A stretch of 64,000 nt of DNA, taken from Litorimonas sp963972195. GTDB lineage: Bacteria; Pseudomonadota; Alphaproteobacteria; Caulobacterales; Maricaulaceae. The first letter of the stretch is position 1; each line of letters opens with the position of its first letter. Made by a program: the position numbers and the translations under genes. Below, piece after piece: positions 37,365 through 45,804 of the stretch. The DNA is taken from the NCBI GenBank assembly GCA_963972195.1, contig CAXATH010000002.1, positions 186,001 to 250,000 of the forward strand, read 5' to 3'. A model generated the notes under the pieces. It saw only the letters and a list, made by a program, of their open reading frames with translations. It was not told the origin of the DNA and made no database searches.

Positions 37365-39200
37365 ATGGACGGCAATCTTCTCCTTTCGGTTTTTATTTTT
37401 CTGGCCGCGGCTTGTGTTGTGGTGCCGATTTCAAAACTTTCCGGATTGGGTTCCGTCCTTGGCTATCTCATAGCAGGTGTGATTATTGGTCCTTACGTTC
37501 TGGGAGCGATAAATGACCCGGAAACTATTTTACATTTTTCTGAATTCGGCGTGGTCATGATGCTCTTTTTGATCGGGCTGGAGCTGAAGCCACGTCAGCT
37601 TTGGAATATGCGAATGCGCCTTATTGGGCTGGGAGGTCTTCAGGTTGGATTGACGCTGCTCTTAGTCACCACAGCAGCCTATTATCTGGGACGGCCTTTA
37701 GGAGAGGCCATTGTTATTGGCATGGCGCTCTCACTTTCGTCGACTGCGATATCACTCCAGATTATGCAAGATCGCGGCATGATGGGCGAAACGGCCGGAC
37801 AGTCGGGTTTCTCGGTTTTATTATTTCAGGACGTGATCGTCATCGCGATGATTGCCGCTTTGCCCTTCCTCGCCGTGATGAGCGGTTTTTCTCCGACTGA
37901 AACAGAATCGCATGGAGCTGAACATTATGGGCCCGAGGGTGTTTGGTTGGCGATTTCTATCCTGGGAGTTTTCGCAGGCATGATCGGGGCGGGGCGATTA
38001 TTATTGCGTCCTATTTTTCGGTTGATCGCCAAAAGTAAAGTGCGGGAAACGTTCACGGCCATGGCATTACTCTTGGTTATTGGCGCTGCCCTATTGATGG
38101 AATGGCTTGGACTCTCTGCGGCCTTAGGGGCGTTTATCGCCGGCGTTGTTTTAGCGGACTCAGAATATCGTCATCAGCTGGAACGCGATATTGAACCCTT
38201 CAAGGCGTTACTGCTCGGCTTGTTTTTTATCTCGGTTGGCATGTCCCTGAATTTCGTAACACTCGGAGAACAGCCGGCCCTGATAGCAGGGATTGTTATT
38301 GGGCTGATTTCCCTCAAATTTGCAGTGCTCTATTTTATTGGCACGGTATTTAAACTCGTACAGTCCAGCCGTGTTTTGTTTGCGGCACTTCTTTGTCAGG
38401 CTGGTGAATTTGGATTTGTCTTATTCCAGTTCGCAACGCAAGAAGGTGCTCTCTCAACAGAGATGGGGGAGATTCTGACGGCCGTTATTGCGATGACAAT
38501 GGCACTTACGCCTCTGATAATCCTTTTTTATGATCATATTCTTGCGCCCCGTTTTGCCACTCAATCCTTGACAGGCGAGACACCAAAAAATGATCATAAC
38601 CCAGTTTTGATTTTGGGGTTTGGACGTGTTGGCCAGTTGGCCGGACGCCTTTTGCAAACCCAGAATATCGGCACGACCATTATCGATAATGACGGTGATC
38701 ATATCGAGTTTCTAAAACAATTTGGTCACCGCGTTTATTATGGTGACGCGTCCGATGTCGATCTCCTACATATCGCCGGAGCCGCTGAGGCGAAAGTTAT
38801 TATCGTTTCCATGGATGACCGTGATAAAGTTACCAAAGCTGTCCATGAGATTAAGCAACATTTTCCGCAGGCCAAAATTGTGGCTCGGGCGCGCAACCGT
38901 ACGCATCTATTTGACCTACTGGCCGAAGATGTTCATTTTGCTGAACGGGAAACGGCTCGCGGAAGTCTTGCCATGGGGCGCAAGGCACTTACATTTTTAG
39001 GCTTTACCGAACAAAATGCGATGGCTTTGTCCGATAAATTTCTGGAAATGGATTTCCAACTGGCGATGGAGGCCTTTGAGCATCGGGGCGATATGGACGC
39101 GCTGATATCCCGCGCCAAACGCGGCCAAGAGCTTCTCAAGGAAACCCTATCAGGCGATGCACAATATCAGGTTCACCCTGAAGAGGATGAGAAAATATAG
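37365..39200 (+). CDS. CPA2-family K+/H+ antiporter, KefB/KefC-like with TrkA-N domain
   Basis: 611-residue inner-membrane protein. About twelve helices (residues 1-395) form the sodium/proton exchanger fold, with the LIGLELKP motif characteristic of Kef proteins. A cytosolic Rossmann TrkA-N (RCK) domain follows (about 410-530; VLILGFGRVGQLAGRLLQ, then YGDASDVDLLHIAGAAEA). It exports K+ in exchange for protons, gated by a nucleotide or glutathione adduct in the characterised homologues. The start ATG is 3 bp after the ATP12 stop. Confidence 0.92.
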   Translation: MDGNLLLSVFIFLAAACVVVPISKLSGLGSVLGYLIAGVIIGPYVLGAINDPETILHFSEFGVVMMLFLIGLELKPRQLWNMRMRLIGLGGLQVGLTLLLVTTAAYYLGRPLGEAIVIGMALSLSSTAISLQIMQDRGMMGETAGQSGFSVLLFQDVIVIAMIAALPFLAVMSGFSPTETESHGAEHYGPEGVWLAISILGVFAGMIGAGRLLLRPIFRLIAKSKVRETFTAMALLLVIGAALLMEWLGLSAALGAFIAGVVLADSEYRHQLERDIEPFKALLLGLFFISVGMSLNFVTLGEQPALIAGIVIGLISLKFAVLYFIGTVFKLVQSSRVLFAALLCQAGEFGFVLFQFATQEGALSTEMGEILTAVIAMTMALTPLIILFYDHILAPRFATQSLTGETPKNDHNPVLILGFGRVGQLAGRLLQTQNIGTTIIDNDGDHIEFLKQFGHRVYYGDASDVDLLHIAGAAEAKVIIVSMDDRDKVTKAVHEIKQHFPQAKIVARARNRTHLFDLLAEDVHFAERETARGSLAMGRKALTFLGFTEQNAMALSDKFLEMDFQLAMEAFEHRGDMDALISRAKRGQELLKETLSGDAQYQVHPEEDEKI

Positions 39201-39252
39201 GCGCGACAGTTTTGCGCTTGAAATTTAACGCCGCGACCATCAGGAGACCGCC

Positions 39253-39762
39253 ATGATAAAACTTTTTCTCTCTCCGGCAGGCCGAATGGGGCGTCGCAAT
39301 TTTTGGATTGGCGTTGTCGGATTCGTGTTGTTTGTGGCGCTTATGCAATTTATTTTGCGAACCATGGGTCCAACTTTGGCCCAGTTTTTTCTTTCCCTCA
39401 TTTACATAGTGTTGGTGTTTCTGATTCTGTACAGCGTTTATGGAAAACGTTTGCATGATCTCGGCCGCAGCTTCTGGCCTTTGACGGGGATGATTACATT
39501 GACCATCTTGATTGTGATGGGCGTCATGCTGGCCTTCGGCGGCGCAGAATATTTTACTGAATTTGCTCAATATGATCGTAAAGAGGATATAGACCCTGCG
39601 GAAATTGAAAGAATTAAGTCAATTTACCAAGCTAAGCTTGCCAATGCGGGACAAGTGATGGAGCCTCTGATATACTTTATCTGGACGGCTTTCACGCTTT
39701 GGCTTGGCCTCGCCAAGCCGCAAAATGACGCAAACAAATATGGGCCAGTTATTTCCGGATAA
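39253..39762 (+). CDS. DUF805 family membrane protein (copy 1)
   Basis: 169 residues; begins with the typical DUF805 opening FLSPAGRMGRRNFWIGV, has about four membrane helices with YGKRLHDLGRS between them, and ends in PQNDANKYGP. Function unknown. A second, diverged DUF805 gene follows 73 bp downstream, so this is a tandem duplication. Confidence 0.85.
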   Translation: MIKLFLSPAGRMGRRNFWIGVVGFVLFVALMQFILRTMGPTLAQFFLSLIYIVLVFLILYSVYGKRLHDLGRSFWPLTGMITLTILIVMGVMLAFGGAEYFTEFAQYDRKEDIDPAEIERIKSIYQAKLANAGQVMEPLIYFIWTAFTLWLGLAKPQNDANKYGPVISG

Positions 39763-39835
39763 TTTCCAAAATAGCTTGATTTTTTTTAATTCTCTGCCAC
39801 TCTCTTATTGTTAAACAACAAGAGGGAGAGTTTAT

Positions 39836-40345
39836 ATGGGTAATTTATTGTTTTCGCCGTCAGGGCGTGTGGGGCCTGCACCCTTCATGAAAGGCGCGAC
39901 AATCCTGATCGTTATCGGGTTTATATTGTCAATTTTGCCTGCACTTAGTGCAGCCTTAGGCATGTTGGGAATTATTGGAGTTGTTTTATGGTGGTGTTGG
40001 ATCGTGTTATGGATCAAACGATACCATGATGGCGGCAAATCCGGATGGATGTGTCTGGTGCCGATTATCGTCTTTATTATAGCGTCAATTGTTATCAGTC
40101 TGGTTTTGCAGCCTATGTTCATTGACCCGGAATTCGCAGCGAGATCCGAAGAAGCGGCAGCATCGGGTGATTTTGGCGCGGTTATGGAAATGGCGATGTC
40201 AGGGGGCGGCGTTTCTAAAGCCGGGATATTCATCCTTGCTCTTGTAAACGCTGTTGTGGCTTATCTCGTGGCTTTTGTTTTCAACAACATGATTAAAAGC
40301 GACCCGCATGACAATCAATTTGGTCCGGCTACCCCTAGCATGTAG
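39836..40345 (+). CDS. DUF805 family membrane protein (copy 2)
   Basis: 169 residues, paralogous to the preceding gene: opening LFSPSGRVGPAPFMKGA, several membrane helices, the WIKRYHDGGKSGW motif and the C-terminal DPHDNQFGP. The loop between the last helices is enlarged and rich in Ala/Met. Function unknown. A bidirectional terminator follows. Confidence 0.85.
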   Translation: MGNLLFSPSGRVGPAPFMKGATILIVIGFILSILPALSAALGMLGIIGVVLWWCWIVLWIKRYHDGGKSGWMCLVPIIVFIIASIVISLVLQPMFIDPEFAARSEEAAASGDFGAVMEMAMSGGGVSKAGIFILALVNAVVAYLVAFVFNNMIKSDPHDNQFGPATPSM

Positions 40346-40368
40346 TCCCGCCGAAATAATAAAAATGA

Positions 40369-40393
40369 AACCGTCCTTTCAAAGGGCGGTTTT
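40369..40393. terminator. Bidirectional terminator between DUF805 and lipB
   Basis: AACCGTCCTTT pairs with AAGGGCGGTT around a very short loop, with a T-run on the plus strand and a matching A-run (T-run on the minus strand) on the other side. It can serve both the DUF805 genes and the convergent lipB. Confidence 0.8.
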
Positions 40394-40394
40394 T

Positions 40395-41063
40395 TTATGC
40401 TTGTTTTTTAATCGGGCTGAAGAGCCGGGCGAAATGTTTTTCAAGCGCCTGATCCAAATCAGATAGTTTTGCGGTCTTTCCCAAATCCTGCAGGCTTGTC
40501 ACGCCATGTTCTGTAATGCCGCAAGGTATAATCCCGCCAAAATGGGATAGATCGGGATTCAGGTTTATGGAAATGCCGTGGAAGCTCACCCATTTTTTTA
40601 GGCGCACTCCTAAGGCTGCAATTTTTTCTTCGCGGCCATCCTCCCGAACCACCCAGACACCCACACGTCCGCAGCGCCGCTCAGCCTTAACGTCAAACTC
40701 GAGGAGCGTGTCGATAATCCACTGCTCCAGAGTGCGAACAAAGACAGAGACGTCCCGTCCGCGTTTTCTCAGGTCCAGCATGACATATCCAACCCGCTGG
40801 CCCGGCCCGTGATAGGTGTATTGCCCGCCGCGACCGGTTTCGAAAACCTCAAATCGGCTGGCATCTACTAGGTCGCTCGGATTAGCGCTCGTGCCGGCTG
40901 TGTAGAGTGGGGGGTGCTGCAATAGCCAAACTTGCTCCTGCGCGCCATTGACCGCAATATTAAGTGCAGCGTCTTTCATATAGTCGTGGGCAACGGGGTA
41001 GGGCGTAAGCTCATCACTCACGCGCCAAAGTACAGGGGCCGGGCTGTAGATTTTATCGCTCAT
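40395..41063 (-). CDS. lipB: Octanoyl-ACP:protein N-octanoyltransferase
   Basis: Transfers octanoyl groups from acyl carrier protein to lipoyl domains, the first step of lipoate synthesis. 222 residues from the ATG at 41063 (MSDKIYS); an in-frame TTG upstream at 41087 is less likely. Motifs: the RGGQYTYHGPGQRVGY nucleotide-like loop, the conserved lysine in KIAALGVRLKKWVSFHG, and the Cys in GIIPCGITEHGVTSL that forms the acyl intermediate. It is convergent with the DUF805 genes. Confidence 0.96.
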   Translation of the reverse strand: MSDKIYSPAPVLWRVSDELTPYPVAHDYMKDAALNIAVNGAQEQVWLLQHPPLYTAGTSANPSDLVDASRFEVFETGRGGQYTYHGPGQRVGYVMLDLRKRGRDVSVFVRTLEQWIIDTLLEFDVKAERRCGRVGVWVVREDGREEKIAALGVRLKKWVSFHGISINLNPDLSHFGGIIPCGITEHGVTSLQDLGKTAKLSDLDQALEKHFARLFSPIKKQA

Positions 41064-41212
41064 GAGCGTGATATGCCATAACTGCAAAAGTGATGCGCGG
41101 CAAAAATTCAGCCCGCAATGGCATCCTACGGCAGAAGGAAAAGTTGTAAATTGCCTGTCGATAGGGCTTTTCTTTTTCGGGCAGCGCCGCTATACGGCGC
41201 CTTCCTCAAAGT

Positions 41213-41299
41213 GCGGCTGTGGCGGAATTGGTAGACGCGCAGCGTTGAGGTCGCTGTCCGGTAACACGGGTGGAAGTTCGAGTCTTCTCAGCCGCACCA
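41213..41299 (+). tRNA. tRNA-Leu (anticodon GAG)
   Basis: Acceptor stem GCGGCTG pairs with CAGCCGC; D-arm GGCGGAATTGGTAGACGC, anticodon stem CAGCG/CGCTG with loop TTGAGGT, long variable arm and T-loop GTTCGAGTC. The discriminator is A and CCA is encoded. Class II fold and GAG anticodon give leucine. Its 3' end borders integrase-derived sequence, as expected for a phage/ICE attachment site. Confidence 0.95.
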
Positions 41300-41448
41300 T
41301 TTGGAAATTCACGACAGGTCGAGCGAAGTCAGGGGCGGACATCTTCCCCCCATTAAACCTGTGTTTTCTACGTATTGGCTATTCAGATGGGACAGGAGTT
41401 GTCACGCCTTGACGCGAATTTGGTACGCTGAGTGGTAGGCCAAGACCG

Positions 41449-41691
41449 ATGGCCGGGACCCTTAATAAATTGACCGCGAGTCGGGCGAGGGCGCTTACGG
41501 CGCCCGGCCGACATAGCGATGGCGAAGGCGTGCAGCTGCGGATTTGCCCGTCTGTATCTAAAAGCTGGTTGTTTAGCTATCGAGAAAACAATCGAAGGCG
41601 CGATTATGGCCTCGGCGGCTTCCATAAATTTAGACTGATCCTCTATGAGAGACAATCACGACCTCTCTTCCAAAGGGTAGGAATGGATAAG
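41449..41691 (+). pseudogene. N-terminal remnant of a tRNA-targeting tyrosine integrase (DUF4102 / P4-like)
   Basis: The reading frame begins MAGTLNKLTASRARALTAPG and continues RHSDGEGVQLRICPSVSKSW and GLGGFHKF, matching the arm-binding N-terminal domain of P4-like integrases (K-L-T...pG...Dg-x-G-L-x-L-x-V...sKsW-x-f-x-Y...mGLG). It sits 150 bp after the tRNA-Leu, exactly where such integrases normally start. After about 80 residues the similarity ends and the frame runs on without a stop into the TonB receptor gene; the catalytic domain is gone. It is read as a deletion scar of an integrated element. Confidence 0.75.
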
Positions 41692-41751
41692 AAAATAAAG
41701 TCTGGTGTTTTAGGAAAAATCCTATCAACTTGTTTAAAACAAGGCGATGAG

Positions 41752-43992
41752 ATGACTCGGATCAAAGGCTTTGCCACAATTATAGCTGTTTATGCTTCGG
41801 TCTCTTCGCCATACGTATTTGCTCAAACATCTAATGAGCTTGATGAGATTATCACCACCGCACAAAAGAGAGAAGAAAACCAGCAAAATGTGCCGATCGC
41901 ACTAACCGTTCTAAGCGACGCATTCATCTCCTCAAATGACGTCCAGACTTTGGAAGACTTGAACGGAAGCGTTCCAAACTTTGTTACAACCCGTTCGGTA
42001 TCCTACGGCGCCGCCCCGCTGAGCATTCGCGGAATCGGAGGCGCAAATGGCGGCGGCAATTTTTATAATGATGAGCCTGTGGGCGTTTATGTCGACGGTG
42101 TTTATGTGGCGCGCCTGAGTGTCTCAACGGCGGACTTAACAGACATTGAATCGATACAGGTTTTACGCGGCCCGCAAGGCACACTGTACGGGCGTAACAG
42201 TACAGCCGGTGCTATTTTATTAACAACCAAGGGGAGCGATGCAAAAAACAAAGGCGAGTTTCGGGCAAGTGCATCGGATCTAGGCGATTACCGCGTCCAA
42301 GGTGCAATTTCGGGCCCGTTATCTGACAATTTCGCAGGCCGCGTAGCCGTGGGGTATTCTGATCGAAACGGATTTGGTGAAAACCTTATTGGCGGGTCGA
42401 CACCAGGCGGCGCGCAAACTCTCGCAGGCCGCGGTCACCTATCGTTTAGCCCTCAAGACAGCATACGATTTAATTTAATTGCCGAATACCAAAACCGCAA
42501 AGCCAATCCGGCGTTGATTGCCATCACCGATGTTGGGTTAACGGGAAGTGCTTCTCCTTTCGTGGTGAGGCCTGATCTAAATGACGTTTTAAAAAACAAC
42601 GAATATTCACTCAATGATGATAACTTTGAAAATTCGACAAGCTACACGTTCACATTAAACAGCGAAATTGATCTGGGCCCAATCAAGGTGACGTCAATTT
42701 CCGGATATCGAGACTGGTCTTTGGACGGCGCTCAGGATTCTGACAGCACCGCTTTGCAACTTTTTACAAATAGCGGGCAGATTGCATCAGAACAATTTTC
42801 TCAAGAATTAAGACTTTCGTCAAATATTGGCACGCCGCTAAAATGGGTTGTTGGGGCGTATTTCCTTAACGAGTCTACGGCTGTAGATTTCGATATTCAA
42901 AACTTTCAAGGCCTGTTCGGTTTAGGCACGGATGCCGCCTTTAGCGGTTTTCAAGACACTCAGGCTTACGCCGTGTTTGCAGATGGCACATACGCGCTTA
43001 ATGAGCGTTTGTCGCTGACTTTGGGCGGGCGTTACAGTCACGAAGACAAAGATTTTACTAATGACATGTCAGTATCCGTTCTGAACGGCGGGACCTTGCC
43101 GTCATTTTTTTTGAATGGCGCGACTCGCCCGGCAGGGTCTACATTTAGTGATCCTCCGCAGTTCAAAGACAGCGAGAACTTTGGCGATTTTTCACCCCGG
43201 GCCGTCGTGGATTTTCAACTCAGCCCGAACATCCTTCTATATAGTAGCTACAGCCAAGGTTTCAAAAGTGGCGGATTTAATTCGTTTGGTCTGACGCCGG
43301 CCTTTGAGTCTGAAAATATTGAGTCTTACGAGGCCGGATTTAAAACTGAATTTGCCGATAAAAGTCTGCGAATAAATGGGTCAGCTTTTATTTATGATTA
43401 TTCAAACTTACAAATAAGATTGCCTGTGCCAACAGGAGGCGTCGACATTCAAAATGTCGGGGCAGCAAAAATTCGGGGACTTGAAATTGAAACACACGCC
43501 AAGCTCTCCCGTGGGCTCATGCTTTCTGCAAATATGTCTTTGTTGGACGCTCAGATTCAGGAGGGGATGATTTCTGCTGTGTCTTCGACTGTTGGTTCCT
43601 TCCCAATCGGGGCGCCTCTGCCGATCATTACGGAAAATACGGAGGGCAACCGCTTAACACGCGCGCCTGAGTTTTCCGGGTTTTTCAACGTCCGATACGA
43701 GAAACCTATTGGCCAATTGAAGGGCGCCGTCAGCGCAACACTCAAACATCAGTCCGGCGTCCACTTTCTTGAAACCAATCAAGACAGTAAAACATTCAGA
43801 AATGAGGCATGGGAAGAAGTTGATATTCGCGCGACAATCTCTGAACCTAAAGATAATTGGGAACTGGCTTTGTTTGGAAAAAATATATTGAACAACCGGC
43901 ATATAACAGCTGTTACGGCGCTGGGTGGATTTCCAAATGCTGCAGTGAATGAGCCCGCGAAATGGGGTGTAGAATTTTTGGTAAGCTACTAA
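41752..43992 (+). CDS. TonB-dependent outer-membrane receptor
   Basis: 746 residues. The ATG at 41752 has AAGG 7 bp upstream and gives a clean signal peptide (MTRIKGFATIIAVYA..VFA). A TonB box-like ELDEIITTAQKREEN follows, then a plug domain (about 45-160; RGIGG...VYVDGVYVARLS...VLRGPQGTLYGRNSTAGAI) and a 22-strand barrel ending in an aromatic-type C-terminus. Of the broad family that imports siderophores, vitamins or oligosaccharides; the substrate is not predictable. The frame is open upstream into an integrase remnant. It ends 3 bp from the convergent regulator gene. Confidence 0.92.
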   Translation: MTRIKGFATIIAVYASVSSPYVFAQTSNELDEIITTAQKREENQQNVPIALTVLSDAFISSNDVQTLEDLNGSVPNFVTTRSVSYGAAPLSIRGIGGANGGGNFYNDEPVGVYVDGVYVARLSVSTADLTDIESIQVLRGPQGTLYGRNSTAGAILLTTKGSDAKNKGEFRASASDLGDYRVQGAISGPLSDNFAGRVAVGYSDRNGFGENLIGGSTPGGAQTLAGRGHLSFSPQDSIRFNLIAEYQNRKANPALIAITDVGLTGSASPFVVRPDLNDVLKNNEYSLNDDNFENSTSYTFTLNSEIDLGPIKVTSISGYRDWSLDGAQDSDSTALQLFTNSGQIASEQFSQELRLSSNIGTPLKWVVGAYFLNESTAVDFDIQNFQGLFGLGTDAAFSGFQDTQAYAVFADGTYALNERLSLTLGGRYSHEDKDFTNDMSVSVLNGGTLPSFFLNGATRPAGSTFSDPPQFKDSENFGDFSPRAVVDFQLSPNILLYSSYSQGFKSGGFNSFGLTPAFESENIESYEAGFKTEFADKSLRINGSAFIYDYSNLQIRLPVPTGGVDIQNVGAAKIRGLEIETHAKLSRGLMLSANMSLLDAQIQEGMISAVSSTVGSFPIGAPLPIITENTEGNRLTRAPEFSGFFNVRYEKPIGQLKGAVSATLKHQSGVHFLETNQDSKTFRNEAWEEVDIRATISEPKDNWELALFGKNILNNRHITAVTALGGFPNAAVNEPAKWGVEFLVSY

Positions 43993-43995
43993 AGT

Positions 43996-45630
43996 TTACA
44001 AACCTGCAAGCTGGGTAAGAACAAATCCGCAATCGACTTTATGGGGGGAATTTGCAGACCATTTTCTCATTTCGCTCACAAATTTTGTGGTGATATCCGG
44101 GCTGCCGTATTTTTTAGCTTGTACAATACAGCTCCGCGCACGGTCAATCTTGCCTACCCCTACATAAGCCCAAGCTAAGGATAAATGGGGTTGATAGTAA
44201 TTGGGCGTTCGGATGATTGCATCCTGACAGGCAGGGATAGCCGACTTATAATCTAGCATAAATAAATGGGCGGTCCCACGATATGTTGCCCATAATCCAA
44301 AACGTGGATGGTGAGGGGCTTGCGCTTCCGCACTTTTAATTTGCTCAATGCCGCCGATGTCCGCATGCCTCAAACATCGCTGCCAGCCCAATACAGCCCG
44401 CGCATGTGCGGCATTCGGATTAATTTTAACAGCTCTTTCGAGATAGGCGATGGCGGCATCGGGATTGTGAAACATGGTGCTAACGATGCCCATAGCGGTA
44501 ATCACGTCGAGGTCGTTGGGAGCAGCTGATAACGCTTCCGCAATCAGACGGTTGGCGCGGGCCTTCGTCGAGGCTTCGTCCTCTGCCCATTGGCTGACGA
44601 CATCTTGGCTAAGCTGCACGGCCAGCTCCGCCTTAACAACTGGGTTGTCTGCTTCGATAAGTAAGGCGTCCTCTAAATGTCGTTTTATCTGCAGCGCCGT
44701 ATCCGGACCATAATTCGCGCGCAAGTTTTTCGCGAGTTGCACTCTTTCATACGTCGCAATTTTAAAAGGTCTGGTGCTTTGTCTCGGCGCAAAGCTTGAG
44801 TAGCTGACTTTGGTGGAAATGGCGGTTGAAATACTTAGAACGATATCGTCCTCAATTTCGTAGAATTGTCCCATGACGGCTTCGAATTTTTCCGTCCAGA
44901 CAAGGCGGGCGTCAGTGACATCTAAGAGTTCAACACTGATGCGTAGGCGCCCATCGCGCTTTGTCAGAAAAGCCGAGACGAGATATTTGACGTTCAGCGC
45001 GGCGGCGATATCCGAAGGGTTGTGCCGGTTCCGGGTCACAAAGGCCACCGTGCTGCTCGGCGCGACATGTAACCTGGGAGAGCGTGAGAGAAGCGCAGTG
45101 AGATCTCTTGTCATTCCGGCTTGAAGCAACTCAGTTTCATCGCATTCCCCCTGAACGGGCAGGACGGCGACTGAGAACGACGGGATATGGGTCGTTGGGG
45201 TCATTCCCGTTATTGGATTCGTTAACGGGGAATCTTGGATGGCCGAACTTATCGTATTTTCGTTACTGGCCACGGACACACCTCGCTGGATGTTAGCCTC
45301 TAATCGGTAGCCGAGCTTGGGAACCGTTTTGATAATGTTTTTAACATTATGATTTTCAGAAAATGTCTTGCGTAGCAGGTAGATCAAGCGGGTAAGACTT
45401 TCATCGCCGCCGTCTTCATTTGGCCAAATTCGGGTAATGAGCTCATCCCGGAGCCATGTCGTATGGGGACGTTCTGATAGGATTTGCAGTAGAACCATAA
45501 CTTTGGGTTCAGTGGTGGAAATACCAGCCACGCTCCGAATTGACAGGGAGGCCGGTTCAATAAAACAATCTCGGACGTTGAAGCGCTCAAAAGACAGTAC
45601 TGATGACAAACCGCTCTGGGTCACTGGCAA
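43996..45630 (-). CDS. CadC-like transcriptional regulator: winged helix + TolB-like domain + TPR
   Basis: 544 residues. The N-terminal OmpR/CadC-type winged helix (about 15-115) has TEPKVMVLLQILSERP..WLRDELITRIWPNEDGGDESLTRLIYLLRKTF..IKTVPKLGYRL. Residues about 150-265 (VAVLPVQGE..GMTRDLTALLSRSPRLHVAPSST ... LVSAFLTKRDGRLRISVELLDV) match the TolB-N/FlgO-like module of adenylate-cyclase-type regulators. The C-terminus (about 330-520) is TPR helices. No membrane helix is evident, unlike CadC or ToxR. It is divergent from the PLAT-domain gene and is a candidate regulator of it. Confidence 0.85.
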   Translation of the reverse strand: MPVTQSGLSSVLSFERFNVRDCFIEPASLSIRSVAGISTTEPKVMVLLQILSERPHTTWLRDELITRIWPNEDGGDESLTRLIYLLRKTFSENHNVKNIIKTVPKLGYRLEANIQRGVSVASNENTISSAIQDSPLTNPITGMTPTTHIPSFSVAVLPVQGECDETELLQAGMTRDLTALLSRSPRLHVAPSSTVAFVTRNRHNPSDIAAALNVKYLVSAFLTKRDGRLRISVELLDVTDARLVWTEKFEAVMGQFYEIEDDIVLSISTAISTKVSYSSFAPRQSTRPFKIATYERVQLAKNLRANYGPDTALQIKRHLEDALLIEADNPVVKAELAVQLSQDVVSQWAEDEASTKARANRLIAEALSAAPNDLDVITAMGIVSTMFHNPDAAIAYLERAVKINPNAAHARAVLGWQRCLRHADIGGIEQIKSAEAQAPHHPRFGLWATYRGTAHLFMLDYKSAIPACQDAIIRTPNYYQPHLSLAWAYVGVGKIDRARSCIVQAKKYGSPDITTKFVSEMRKWSANSPHKVDCGFVLTQLAGL

Positions 45631-45701
45631 TTGTATTCTCTGTTAATTCCGCGCATTTGTTTTAATAGCGTTTCATAAAAAATAAACAATATTTCTTTCT
45701 T

Positions 45702-45722
45702 CCATCATATTTCCATCAGGAC
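45702..45722. repeat. 21-bp direct repeat, copy 1 (upstream of PLAT gene)
   Basis: The segment CCATCATATTTCCATCAGGA plus one C occurs here, 82 bp before the PLAT gene start, and again identically at 47438. The gap between the regulator and the PLAT gene is otherwise AT-rich. A shared regulator-binding or promoter element is the simplest reading. Confidence 0.6.
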
Positions 45723-45804
45723 ACAATTTTGGATTTGTGTTTCTTTGCCGCCAAGAATGAATCGGGGCGATGTCCGCGCCGATTTTCAGCGTAGGGGAAA
45801 CACC

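Noticed and set aside
41449..43992. A single 847-residue open frame spanning integrase-like and TonB-receptor sequence.
   Set aside because: The receptor has its own ribosome-binding site and signal peptide at 41752; the upstream part is an integrase remnant that happens to lack a stop.
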